A stretch of DNA of 64,000 bases from Burkholderiaceae bacterium (GTDB lineage: Bacteria > Pseudomonadota > Gammaproteobacteria > Burkholderiales > Burkholderiaceae_F): positions 34,352 through 98,351 of the forward strand of contig JALHMQ010000014.1 in NCBI GenBank assembly GCA_022843955.1. Reading direction: 5' to 3'. Under the pieces are notes generated by a model. The model was not told the DNA's origin. It ran no database searches and was given only the letters and a program-made list of their open reading frames with translations. Made by a program: the position numbers and the translations under genes. Of the stretch, positions 9,395 through 22,151 are shown piece after piece. Position 1 is the stretch's first letter. Each line of letters starts with the position of its first letter.

Positions 9395-10231
9395 ATGAAG
9401 CAATTGTTTTCTGGGAGTCCAGGCCTCGTCTCCGGCGATCGTCAGCTCTCGGAGGATCTAGTACAACATTTAGTCGACTTGATTCGTCGGACCCCCGTTG
9501 TTGAATGGCCTTTTCATCATCTGGTGCTTATTGGGCCGTTCTCTGCTTCGCTGTACGCAGAAGTGCGGGCCGCGCTACCAGTGGATCGTTACTACCGTCC
9601 GCTGCGTCATCACGATGCGCGTTTGCCCGATGGACGCAGCGCGCGCCTGCAGTTCCCCTTGGTGGAAACCAATATTGACCGCTTGCCACTCAGACAGCGA
9701 GCGGTATGGCGCGCAGTTTCAAAGGCGCTCGTGGATCGGCGCCTTTGGAGCGCTTTTCTCACCGCCTTCGCTCAACCGCTAGAGGCATTGACGGGGCAGA
9801 AGGCTTCGTCAATTCGTCTACGACCGTATGCGACGTTGTTCCGCGATCTCGGTGGCTACAAGATCTCGATTCACCCCGATTCGCCACGCAAGGCGATAAC
9901 GACGCAGTTCTATCTCCCCGGTGACAGTTCTCAGCTCCATTTGGGAACTCTTTTTCATCATCGCAGGGAGGACGGCACCTTTCCAATTGCAGTGCCTATG
10001 CGCTTTGCTCCCAACACCGGGTACTCATTCGCGGTCACCCCGGAAAGCTTTCACAGTGTCAACCCGATGCGGCCCGATGACCGCCCGCGAGATAGCCTCA
10101 TGCTGATCATCAGCTATGACCGAGGGCCGTTCGTCGAGGGTTTAAAGTCCGCTCGCAGCTACATTCGGGGAGGTTGGGACCGCCTTCGCCACGCCGATGA
10201 CGACGCTCCCGGATTCGAGGAGGGACGGTAG
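9395..10231 (+). CDS. 2-oxoglutarate/Fe(II) dioxygenase-like protein
   Basis: A 278-residue protein, probably cytosolic. The middle holds a double-stranded beta-helix pattern with a candidate iron triad: H160-x-D162 (ISIHPDSP), distal H220 (ESFHSVNP) and R232 (RDSLML) in the place that binds 2-oxoglutarate in prolyl-hydroxylase-like enzymes. The N-terminal part (PFHHLVLIGPFSASLYAEV) resembles the leading helix and strand of 2OG-Fe(II) oxygenases that modify proteins or sugar compounds. The ATG at 9395 has a G-rich site (GGGGGCG) 4 bp upstream; longer readings are only repeat-encoded. Its codons are less GC-biased than the neighbours. The gene stands alone between a binding-protein gene and the rRNA operon, so the substrate is unknown. 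Confidence 0.6.
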   Translation: MKQLFSGSPGLVSGDRQLSEDLVQHLVDLIRRTPVVEWPFHHLVLIGPFSASLYAEVRAALPVDRYYRPLRHHDARLPDGRSARLQFPLVETNIDRLPLRQRAVWRAVSKALVDRRLWSAFLTAFAQPLEALTGQKASSIRLRPYATLFRDLGGYKISIHPDSPRKAITTQFYLPGDSSQLHLGTLFHHRREDGTFPIAVPMRFAPNTGYSFAVTPESFHSVNPMRPDDRPRDSLMLIISYDRGPFVEGLKSARSYIRGGWDRLRHADDDAPGFEEGR

Positions 10232-10315
10232 CAATTAGAGTGGCAGAGACCTCCGACAGGAGGAAGTTTGGAGATTCAGCACGGCAAAGCTCGCGATCGC
10301 GAAAAGCGGGCATAT

Positions 10316-10347
10316 AAAAAAAGCCCCAGCAGTTCTCTGCTGGGGCT
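10316..10347 (-). terminator. Rho-independent terminator of the rRNA operon
   Basis: Minus-strand stem AGCCCCAGCAG / CTGCTGGGGCT with a 4-base loop, followed by seven T. It lies just past the 5S rRNA gene and also blocks entry into the convergent oxygenase gene. Confidence 0.95.
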
Positions 10348-10361
10348 TTCTCTTTTGGTGA

Positions 10362-10477
10362 GCCTGACGATGTCCTACTTTCACGGGAAATACATCCCAC
10401 TATCATCGGCGCTGAAGCGTTTCACGGTCCTGTTCGGGATGGGAAGGAGTGGTTCCACCTCGCTATGGTCGTCAGGC
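10362..10477 (-). rRNA. rrf: 5S ribosomal RNA
   Basis: About 116 nt with complementary ends (GCCTGACGA / TCGTCAGGC) and the conserved 5S core containing CCCATCCCGAACAG on the minus strand. Last gene of the rRNA operon, followed by a strong terminator. Confidence 0.95.
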
Positions 10478-10613
10478 GAAGACGGCAGTCGCTTGAACGC
10501 AGCACGTGGCCACAGTTAAACGACCCAATTTGGAAGAAGCAGCCACGCGTCGAGCGCGTGCGGTATTGCGATTCAAGTCTCGGCCTTGAGAACATCAAGG
10601 CAGCACGGTTATA

Positions 10614-13491
<2,878 letters not shown>

Positions 13492-13630
13492 TATAACGGT
13501 GCCGCCTCATGGAGGCGGGCGCTACAGAGCGACCGCGTTGCCGTTCTCAAGTTTGCTGAGAGCTTGAATGCAATCACAACCCGACGTCAGCCCATCTCAA
13601 AAAAGGCTGACGCGCTTTGCTTCTTCCAAG

Positions 13631-13643
13631 TTGTTAAAGATCG
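13631..13643 (-). promoter_or_regulatory. boxA antitermination element in the 16S-23S spacer
   Basis: Minus-strand CGATCTTTAACAA closely matches the boxA sequence found in rRNA spacers, where the NusB/NusE complex binds nascent RNA. It lies between tRNA-Ala and the 23S gene, as expected. Confidence 0.7.
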
Positions 13644-13714
13644 AAACAGCGTTTTGGTCAAGGACCAAATCAAAATCTGCGCTATTGCGCAAGCTTTCAT
13701 TTGTTCCCGGAGAC

Positions 13715-13790
13715 TGGTGGAGGTGAACGGGATCGAACCGATGACCTCCTGCTTGCAAAGCAGGCGCTCTCCCAATTGAGCTACACCCCC
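13715..13790 (-). tRNA. tRNA-Ala (anticodon TGC)
   Basis: 76 nt with an encoded CCA end. The acceptor stem starts GGGGGTG, the D-arm is normal, the anticodon loop reads TTTGCAA and the T-arm contains GGTTCGATCC. Spacer tRNA of the rRNA operon. Confidence 0.97.
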
Positions 13791-13802
13791 GATCGAAATC
13801 GC

Positions 13803-13879
13803 TGGTGGGTCTGGTTGGATTCGAACCAACGACCCCCGCCTTATCAAGACGGTGCTCTAACCGACTGAGCTACAGACCC
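13803..13879 (-). tRNA. tRNA-Ile (anticodon GAT)
   Basis: 77 nt with an encoded CCA end. The acceptor stem starts GGGTCTG, the anticodon loop reads TTGATAA and the T-arm contains GGTTCGAATCC. It precedes tRNA-Ala in transcription, 12 bp away. Confidence 0.97.
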
Positions 13880-14009
13880 GGCAATACCGTTCTGACTCAG
13901 GGTTGGCGTCGCGCCGCAGCGCGAACTTGAGTTCGCGCCACCCTGCGCCACTCGCTGTTTGCAAGAAACTAACCGATAAGTGTGGACGCATGGATCCGGA
14001 CGCACACTC

Positions 14010-15543
<1,534 letters not shown>

Positions 15544-15833
15544 AATCACTGTTAACGATCCACCCAAACTGCAGGTAGACCGCGATCGCTCTCACTTGCG
15601 GAATTGATTGAGTCCGAAGACTCATCATTACTTCCTGTGAGGCGTTTGATAATTTGAGCATCCGCGAAAGCTGGCTCGTGAGAACCATCCATTGCGGTTG
15701 CGCCGTTTCACCAAGCGCCCACACTTATCGGCTGTTTCATTTTTAAAGAGCGTTGCCACGGACAGCGACTTTCGTCGGCTAGTCAGCGCGTCGCTTTCGC
15801 GCCGCGCTGATTCGTCAGCAGCACAGAAACGAG
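15544..15833 (-). other. Leader region of the rRNA operon
   Basis: About 290 bp without a protein gene, between the rRNA promoter and the 16S gene. It holds the boxA element at 15741-15752 and is the precursor sequence that pairs with the region after 16S for RNase III processing. A small minus-strand ORF at 15542-15724 is not supported. Confidence 0.8.
15741..15752 (-). promoter_or_regulatory. boxA antitermination element in the rRNA leader
   Basis: Minus-strand CGCTCTTTAAAA, one or two changes from the boxA consensus TGCTCTTTAACA, placed about 200 bp ahead of the 16S gene and downstream of the promoter. Confidence 0.7.
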
Positions 15834-15862
15834 ATTATGAGGACTCGAAATCAGCATGTCAA
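15834..15862 (-). promoter_or_regulatory. Strong sigma-70 promoter of the rRNA operon
   Basis: Minus-strand TTGACA (perfect, 15857-15862), 17-bp spacer, CATAAT (5 of 6, 15834-15839). Predicted transcription start is near 15826, about 280 bp before the 16S gene. No second promoter of equal quality was seen. Confidence 0.85.
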
Positions 15863-15937
15863 ATCGACCGCCTTGCCACTGTCGTTGTTCTCGTAAGCCT
15901 TTGATCCATATGACTCGGCTTGCCCACTCAACGCGCA

Positions 15938-16714
15938 CTACCGATGCGTAAAGTTTGCGGGGCGCTTTTCGACGAAGGCGGCCATGCCTTCCTTCTGATC
16001 ATCCGTGGCGAACAACGAATGAAAGAGGCGTCGCTCGAAAAGCAACCCTTCGCCGAGCGGCAGTTCGTACGCCCGGTTGATTGCTTCCTTGGCCATTAAC
16101 ACCGACGGCAACGAGAAACCAGCGATGACGGTTGCTGTCGCGAGGGCTTCTTCATTGAGTTTGTCGGAAGGCACGACGCGGGACACTAGGCCGGCGCGCT
16201 CCGCTTCGTGAGCGTCCATCAGGCGGCCTGTCAACGCTAATTCCATCGCCTTTGCTTTACCAACGGCGCGTGGGAGACGTTGCGTTCCTCCGGCGCCCGG
16301 GATGATGCCGAGCTTGATCTCCGGTTGTCCGAAACGAGCCGATTCTGCCGCGATGATGATGTCGCACATCATCGCCAATTCACAGCCGCCGCCCAGCGCA
16401 TATCCGCCGACGGCTGCAACGACAGGCTTACGAACGCGCTTGATGGTCTCCCAGTTGCGAGTGATGTACTCGCTCTTGAAGACGTCCATGTAAGTCCAGT
16501 CCTTCATTGCACCGATGTCCGCCCCGGCCGCGAAAGCCTTGTCTGAACCGGTAATGACAATCGCGCCGATGCCGTCGTCTGCATCGAAGGCGAGAAGTGC
16601 ATGGCCCAACTCGTTCATCAGTTCATCGTTCAGCGCGTTCAGCGCCTTGGGCCGATTCAGCGTGACGAGGCCGACACGGCCGCGCACCTCGGTCAGGAGA
16701 TTCTGATAGCTCAT
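15938..16714 (-). CDS. Enoyl-CoA hydratase (crotonase family)
   Basis: A 258-residue crotonase-fold enzyme, full length for the family, expected to hydrate 2-enoyl-CoA in fatty-acid or aromatic-acid breakdown in the cytosol. It has the oxyanion-hole segments FAAGADI and GYALGGGCE, and both hydratase glutamates: E112 in [11 protein letters not shown] and E132 in [20 protein letters not shown]. The ATG at 16714 has AGAGA upstream. It is a single gene between the rRNA promoter region and the GGDEF/EAL gene, so the pathway is not shown by context. Confidence 0.92.
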   Translation of the reverse strand: MSYQNLLTEVRGRVGLVTLNRPKALNALNDELMNELGHALLAFDADDGIGAIVITGSDKAFAAGADIGAMKDWTYMDVFKSEYITRNWETIKRVRKPVVAAVGGYALGGGCELAMMCDIIIAAESARFGQPEIKLGIIPGAGGTQRLPRAVGKAKAMELALTGRLMDAHEAERAGLVSRVVPSDKLNEEALATATVIAGFSLPSVLMAKEAINRAYELPLGEGLLFERRLFHSLFATDDQKEGMAAFVEKRPANFTHR

Positions 16715-16779
16715 AGCTTCTCTCTAGGAAGGTTACGAAAAGGAACGTTCGGAACGCCGCGTGCAGGCGAACAGGCGGG

Positions 16780-19700
16780 TCAGACGCGACCACGCTTCAC
16801 GTAATCGACGATCGTCTGTGGCGGCAACGGCCGCGAGTAGTAATAGCCTTGCGCGAACTCGCAGCCGATCGAGCGCAGATACTCGACCTGCTCAGGTGTC
16901 TCGATCCCCTCGGCGACGACCTTCAGCCGAAAGTGGCTTGCAACCGCGACCATCGCCCGCACAATGGCCCGGCTGTCGGCGTCCTCAGGAACACCAACCA
17001 CGAAGGACTGGTCAACCTTCAGCGCTTGAATCGGCATGCGCTTGAGGTATCCCAGCATCGAGTAGCCGGTACCGAAGTCGTCGAGGACCAGCCCGACGCC
17101 CAGATTCACCAGTTCACTCATGACATCGTTGTTGACCTCACCTTCACGCACCAGCGTGCGCTCAGTGATCTCCAGAGTAAGCATCGACGGCTCGACACCA
17201 TGCTTGAGCAGCGCACTACGAACGAGGGCCGGCAAGGTAACGCTGCCCATTTCGCGGCCGGCAACATTGACGGCGACCGGGATGTCGAACCCCGGCAATG
17301 CTGTGCGCCAGCGGACGATCTGGCCACAAACCTCGTTGACGACCCAGCGCGTGATGCGCTCCGACAGTCCGCTGAGTTCTGCCACACCGATGAATCGATC
17401 CGGCGTCAACAAACCAAACGTGGGATGCTGCCAGCGGATCAGTGCCTCGAGTCCCACCACCCGGCCCGACGCCATTTCGACCTGTGGCTGGTACTCCACA
17501 ATGAACTGCGCACTGTCGGCCTGCACCGCCTTGAGCAGTTGGATCCCCAGTTGCACCTCGCGCGCGGCGCGTTCATGCCGGATCGGATTGAAGAAGCTGA
17601 ACTGATTGCGGCCGTCGCGCTTCGCCTGATACATGGCCGCATCCGCGTTCTTGAGCAGGGTGCTCATCTCGCGGCCATGTTCGGGGAACAGGGCAACACC
17701 GATCGATGCCGAGACCTGCGTGTCCACGTTCGGAACGAAATCGGTGCGATGAAGAGCATGGGCGAGCCGCGCAGCGAGCAACGCCACCTCTTGCCGGTGC
17801 TCGAACTCGTTGACGAGCACGACGAACTCGTCCCCGCCGAGCCGTGCAACCAAGCCCGTGCGGCCGACGGTTTCGCGCAACACCAGCGCAACCGACTTGA
17901 TGAGGGCGTCGCCGACCATGTGACCCAGCGTGTCGTTGACGTCCTTGAATCGGTCGAGGTCGATCAGCATCACCGCGATGCGGCGGCGCCGATTGGCGGC
18001 CGTCATCACCAGATCGCGCATGGTCTCGCGCAGCAGGTTGCGATTCGGCAGGCCCGTCAGTGAGTCATACCAGGCAAGTTGTTCGATGCGCCCTTCCGCG
18101 TCCTGGCGCTGACCTGCCTCGATCGCCAGCGCCGTCATCAGGGCCGCGGTCGACACGAAGTTGACTTCGTCCTCATCCCATTGCCGCGGGACCAGGTCAT
18201 GCGCGCACAGGACGCCCTTGACTTCACCATCAACAAGCACCGGCGCGTCGAGAAGCGCACGAACGCCGACCCAACGCGCATCTTCGACGAAACGTGGCGC
18301 AAGGATCGGCGCGCGCGTGTCGCTGATGACCACCGGCTGGCGCTGTTCAATGCGCTCGAAGTACCCGCGATCGTCGGCACTGTGCAGTTCGGCACCAACC
18401 CACTCCCGCGTGAACCTGTCCGCCTGCAGGTCGAACAGTGCCTCGCACTGCAGTGCGCGCCCATCCGCCGACCGCCGCCAGAAGCTCACCCGCGGTGCCT
18501 GCATCGTGCGAGCCGCCGATCGCAGCAAGCGTGACAGCGACTGCGCAAAGTCACCGCGCGTCTGCATCGCCAGTTCGAGCAGTTGTTCGCGAAATTCGAG
18601 ACGCCGAACCGGATCGAGGTACTTCGCACGCCGCGGCGGGGCAGCCCGGCCCGAGTCACTTGCAGCCGCCGCGACTTCATGGCCAGTGATCAACAGGCCG
18701 CCCCACGCCGCGTCGTTGGCGAAATTACGAATCGTCAGGCGCAGGTTGCGGGGCCTGCGCCCAGCATCGACCAACCTGGCCTCGATCTGCGGGCGACTGG
18801 TCGCGTCGGCGAGCGCCGCACGCAGCGCAGCCGCAAGCGCGTCACGGTCATCGGTCGCAACCATCGCCGAGAAGGGTCGGCCGACAGAGTCGGACGGAGA
18901 TAGCCCGAGCGACTCCCGGATCGCGTTGGACTGGTAACGGACGACGCCTTCGCCATCCACCATCATCAGCACGTCGGTGGCCCCGTCGGACACGACCTGC
19001 AGCCGGCGCTCCAGCCGCTCCGCCATCGTCAAGGCAGCGACATCGGCGTCGGCAACGCGCAGGTGCAGCACGAAGCCTTGACCCGACACCAGCCCTTGCT
19101 GACGCGTCAGCGTTGCAGCGAGCCAGCGACCAGGGCCGCCCGCCGGACCGCGCAGGCGCCAGGTAAACCGCGCCAGCTGCATGTTTGGCTGGGTCACCGC
19201 CTCGATGAACTGCACCGACGACGGATCATCGAGCAGCAGTTCGAACGGCATCCCGGCCAGATCGCGCTGCGCAAGCTCGGGCAGGGCCGCCGGCAGGCCA
19301 TGGGCGGCCGCAACACGGCGGTCAGGCGCGAGCAGCAGCGTGGCGCCGTCGGTCGCATCCAACATCGTCCGCGCCTGTCGCAGCTGCAACCGCAGCGCAC
19401 GCGCCGCCGATCGCGGCCCCTGCGCGTTGCGCAAAGTGATGAGCGCGACGCTGTCCTGCTCGAAGCGCAGCAACTCGGCATCCACCTGGACCACCGCCAG
19501 GCGCGCGCCAGGCAGGGGAATGCGCGCCAAGGTCGACACCGATCCACGACTGCCGAGCGCCGACCAGAAGCGCGACCAACGGCGCGCCGCGGCACGTGGA
19601 CTGGCGTAACTGACAAGCTCGGAAAGATGCTTGCCGATGACCTGCGTCGAGTCGAGTTGCAGCAGTTCGCTTGCAGCAGCGTTGGCGGCGAGCAATTGCG

Positions 19701-19926
19701 ACGCGCCGTTGATGCATACCGTCGGCAGCGGCAGGTGATCGAACGAAGCCTGCTTGAGGGATGCCTCGACAGCCGACTGGCGCAGAGGAATGACGGTAGA
19801 TGACAAGGAAGCTTCCGTTGTGATCCCGACGCTGCCGTCCCGCGCATCGGATCCGGCAAGGCTGGACGGATTGTGCCACCGCAGGCATCTGCGCAACACC
19901 GTTGTTTGCGCTCGTTTGGCAGGCAT
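16780..19926 (-). CDS. PAS/GAF sensor with GGDEF and EAL domains (cyclic-di-GMP turnover)
   Basis: A large cytosolic signalling protein of about 1,048 residues with no membrane segment. In order it has two to three PAS-like regions in the first 410 residues (for example LPTVCINGASQLLAAN and VLMMVDGEGVVRYQSN), a GAF domain at roughly 440-600 (VSFWRRS, VLCAHDL), a GGDEF domain with intact ARLGGDEFVVLV, and a C-terminal EAL domain with VGLEALIRWQHP, LEITERTL, DDFGTGYS, KVDQSFV and VAEGIET. The usual inhibitory I-site RxxD ahead of GGDEF is absent (GRTG there). Both catalytic domains look competent, so net activity cannot be predicted. The start at 19926 is uncertain; the first 45 residues are poorly conserved in type. 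Confidence 0.92.
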   Translation of the reverse strand: MPAKRAQTTVLRRCLRWHNPSSLAGSDARDGSVGITTEASLSSTVIPLRQSAVEASLKQASFDHLPLPTVCINGASQLLAANAAASELLQLDSTQVIGKHLSELVSYASPRAAARRWSRFWSALGSRGSVSTLARIPLPGARLAVVQVDAELLRFEQDSVALITLRNAQGPRSAARALRLQLRQARTMLDATDGATLLLAPDRRVAAAHGLPAALPELAQRDLAGMPFELLLDDPSSVQFIEAVTQPNMQLARFTWRLRGPAGGPGRWLAATLTRQQGLVSGQGFVLHLRVADADVAALTMAERLERRLQVVSDGATDVLMMVDGEGVVRYQSNAIRESLGLSPSDSVGRPFSAMVATDDRDALAAALRAALADATSRPQIEARLVDAGRRPRNLRLTIRNFANDAAWGGLLITGHEVAAAASDSGRAAPPRRAKYLDPVRRLEFREQLLELAMQTRGDFAQSLSRLLRSAARTMQAPRVSFWRRSADGRALQCEALFDLQADRFTREWVGAELHSADDRGYFERIEQRQPVVISDTRAPILAPRFVEDARWVGVRALLDAPVLVDGEVKGVLCAHDLVPRQWDEDEVNFVSTAALMTALAIEAGQRQDAEGRIEQLAWYDSLTGLPNRNLLRETMRDLVMTAANRRRRIAVMLIDLDRFKDVNDTLGHMVGDALIKSVALVLRETVGRTGLVARLGGDEFVVLVNEFEHRQEVALLAARLAHALHRTDFVPNVDTQVSASIGVALFPEHGREMSTLLKNADAAMYQAKRDGRNQFSFFNPIRHERAAREVQLGIQLLKAVQADSAQFIVEYQPQVEMASGRVVGLEALIRWQHPTFGLLTPDRFIGVAELSGLSERITRWVVNEVCGQIVRWRTALPGFDIPVAVNVAGREMGSVTLPALVRSALLKHGVEPSMLTLEITERTLVREGEVNNDVMSELVNLGVGLVLDDFGTGYSMLGYLKRMPIQALKVDQSFVVGVPEDADSRAIVRAMVAVASHFRLKVVAEGIETPEQVEYLRSIGCEFAQGYYYSRPLPPQTIVDYVKRGRV

Positions 19927-20084
19927 CTGCGGGGGACGAGGTTCGACGTACCGAGCGAAGGCGCAAGCCGTCCCGCGTCGTTGCCCGCACCCCCTGCTGC
20001 GGTCGTCCGCCCTTCATGGCTTGACGGCGCGACGTCGCTACACTGCCCGGCCCGCCACTGACCGACCCGCAAGGCGTTCAACGC

Positions 20085-20555
20085 ATGTCACAGATCATCG
20101 AACAGCGGATTGCGACGTTGCTCGGCAACTTCGGGCTGTTCCCGTTCTACGGCTTGGCATTCGCCGCCTGGCTACCGTTGAGCCCGGTTGCCGGTCGCCT
20201 GGTCGATCTCGCGTTCGTGGCCTACGCCGCGGTGATCCTGTCGTTCCTGGGCGCGGTGCACTGGGGGCTGGCGCTGCTGACACCGCAGCTGGACAAGTCG
20301 CAATCGTGGAACGTGCTCGGATGGGGCGTACTACCCGCGCTGCTCGGATGGCTGGCCATGATGCTGGCGCTCGCTGGCGCGCCGCAGTGGCTGGTCTGCC
20401 TGCTGCTCGTCATCGACTTCGTCCTGTGTCGGTTGTTGGACGGCATCCTGCTGCGGATGTTTCCGGACGCGCCGGCCTGGTACTTGCCGCTGCGCACCCG
20501 GTTGACCGCGCTGGTCGTGGTGGCGCTGTTGATTGTTCTGGCGTCTTCTCTTTGA
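20085..20555 (+). CDS. Small integral membrane protein, DUF3429 type
   Basis: A 156-residue inner-membrane protein with about five hydrophobic segments and the conserved block FLGAVHWGLAL typical of DUF3429 proteins; charged loops hold ARG-rich C-terminal turns. Its function is unknown. It ends 8 bp before the acuI gene, whose ribosome site overlaps its 3' end, so the two are probably cotranscribed. It is divergent from the GGDEF/EAL gene, with 158 bp between starts. Confidence 0.75.
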   Translation: MSQIIEQRIATLLGNFGLFPFYGLAFAAWLPLSPVAGRLVDLAFVAYAAVILSFLGAVHWGLALLTPQLDKSQSWNVLGWGVLPALLGWLAMMLALAGAPQWLVCLLLVIDFVLCRLLDGILLRMFPDAPAWYLPLRTRLTALVVVALLIVLASSL

Positions 20556-20563
20556 GGTGAACC

Positions 20564-21559
20564 ATGTTCAAGGCGATCTACCTGAGCCGCGAGGGCGAGC
20601 AGTTCTCGGCGACAGTGCGCGAACTCGACGATGCCGCACTGGCCGCTGCGACACCGAACGATGACGTCACCCTTGCCGTCGAGTACTCGACCGTCAACTA
20701 CAAGGACGGCCTGGCGCTGACCAACAAGAGCCCGGTGGTCCGCGCCTGGCCGATGGTGGCCGGCATCGACGCCGCCGGCACCGTGATCGACAGTTCGCAC
20801 GCTGCCTGGAAACCAGGTGACCGGGTCGTGCTGAACGGCTGGGGCGTCGGCGAGACCCACTGGGGCGGCCTGGCCCAGCGCGCACGATTCAAGGGCGACT
20901 GGCTGGTGCGACTGCCCGACGGTCTGTCTACGCGTCAGGCGATGGCGATCGGCACCGCCGGCTACACGGCCATGCTGGCGGTCATGGCGCTCGAGCAGCA
21001 TGGCGTGAGCCCAGCTGCGAGCGACGTCCTGGTCACCGGCGCATCCGGCGGGGTCGGCTCGGTCGCGATCGCCCTGTTGTCGGCACGTGGCTACCGGGTG
21101 ATCGCCTCCACCGGCAAGGCAGCGGAGTCGGCCTATCTCGCCTCGCTCGGCGCTGCCGAGGTGATCGATCGCGCCACGCTGTCGGCCCCTGGTAAGCCGC
21201 TGCAAAAGGAGCGTTGGGCAGCAGTGATCGATTCCGTGGGGTCGCACACGCTTGCCAACGCCTGTGCTCAGTTGCGCTACGGCGGCGTGGCCGCCGCCTG
21301 CGGCTTGGCACAGGGCATGGACTTCCCGAGTTCGGTGGCACCTTTCATCTTGCGCGGCTGCACGCTGGTGGGTATCGATTCGGTCATGTGCCCGCTGCCG
21401 CGGCGTCAGCAGGCCTGGCAACGCCTGGCCAGCGAACTGGACCGCGGCAAGCTCGACGCCATCACCCGCGTCGTGCCTCTCGATGGTGCGTTCGACGTCG
21501 CTCGCGAGATCCTCGCTGGACAGGTGCGGGGCCGGGTCGTGGTCGACGTGTCAGCCTGA
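20564..21559 (+). CDS. acuI: Acrylyl-CoA reductase/YhdH-type NADPH-dependent oxidoreductase (MDR superfamily)
   Basis: A 331-residue zinc-independent medium-chain reductase. It shows EYSTVNYKDGLAL and the Rossmann motif VLVTGASGGVGSVAIALL, both typical of AcuI/YhdH, which reduces acryloyl-CoA to propionyl-CoA with NADPH. No catalytic zinc cysteines are present, as expected. The ATG at 20564 follows GAGGTGAACC. It is downstream of the DUF3429 gene in a probable two-gene unit. The AcuI assignment is by family resemblance; other small enones could be the real substrates. Confidence 0.85.
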   Translation: MFKAIYLSREGEQFSATVRELDDAALAAATPNDDVTLAVEYSTVNYKDGLALTNKSPVVRAWPMVAGIDAAGTVIDSSHAAWKPGDRVVLNGWGVGETHWGGLAQRARFKGDWLVRLPDGLSTRQAMAIGTAGYTAMLAVMALEQHGVSPAASDVLVTGASGGVGSVAIALLSARGYRVIASTGKAAESAYLASLGAAEVIDRATLSAPGKPLQKERWAAVIDSVGSHTLANACAQLRYGGVAAACGLAQGMDFPSSVAPFILRGCTLVGIDSVMCPLPRRQQAWQRLASELDRGKLDAITRVVPLDGAFDVAREILAGQVRGRVVVDVSA

Positions 21560-21683
21560 CTGAAATCCGCGAAGGCGGCCGTGGTCGTGCGCCGCAGCGG
21601 CGCGCGCTGCGCTAGCCTTCGCTCCCGTTCGCGCCCGTGCACCGCTTCGCCACGGTCGCCCCTTGCCTCGCGGAGTCTCCTGC

Positions 21684-22142
21684 ATGATCAAGTTGAATGT
21701 GAATGGCCGGTCGGTGTCGGTCGATGCCGACCCCAGCACCCCGTTGCTGTGGGCGCTGCGTGACAACCTCGGCATGACCGGCACCAAGTTCGGCTGCGGC
21801 GTGGCCGTTTGTGGCACCTGTACCGTTCACGTCAACGGCCAGCCGGTCCGCTCCTGCACCACGCCGATCGCTGCCGTGGCCGGCGCGCAGATCACCACGA
21901 TCGAGGCAGCCGAGAGCGACCGCGTGGGCCGTGCGGTGCAAGACGCCTGGGTTCGCCACGACGTCGTGCAGTGCGGCTATTGCCAGAGCGGCCAGGTGAT
22001 GGCCGCCACCGCGCTGCTCAAGTCCAACCGCAAGCCGACCGACGCCGACATTGACGCCGCGATGGCCGGCATCCTGTGCCGTTGTGGCACCTATCAGCGG
22101 ATCCGCGTTGCCATCAAGGACGCGGCCAAGAGCCTGGGCTGA
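21684..22142 (+). CDS. iorA: (2Fe-2S) subunit of an isoquinoline 1-oxidoreductase-like molybdenum hydroxylase
   Basis: A 152-residue iron-sulfur subunit that passes electrons from the molybdenum subunit encoded 9 bp downstream. The plant-ferredoxin-type cluster uses C38, C43, C46 (FGCGVAVCGTC) and C58; the second, alpha-helical cluster uses C97, C100 (QCGYC), C132 and C134 (LCRCG). All eight cysteines are present. The ATG at 21684 is preferred over 21663 because the sequence starts MIKLNVNG, as in the family, with GGAG 8 bp upstream. There is no FAD subunit, which fits the two-subunit Ior type. Confidence 0.92.
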   Translation: MIKLNVNGRSVSVDADPSTPLLWALRDNLGMTGTKFGCGVAVCGTCTVHVNGQPVRSCTTPIAAVAGAQITTIEAAESDRVGRAVQDAWVRHDVVQCGYCQSGQVMAATALLKSNRKPTDADIDAAMAGILCRCGTYQRIRVAIKDAAKSLG

Positions 22143-22151
22143 GGAGACACC

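Noticed and set aside
9135..9504. Repetitive proteins (QRFLCSGFFAAVSL-type) encoded by the 14-bp repeat
   Set aside because: Any 14-bp repeat without stops gives a 14-residue repeat in three frames; there is no start with a ribosome site, and the true gene begins at 9395.
20286..21421. 399-codon minus-strand ORF across the DUF3429 and acuI genes (20222-21421)
   Set aside because: Antisense shadow; both plus-strand genes have clear family motifs and overlapping translation signals.
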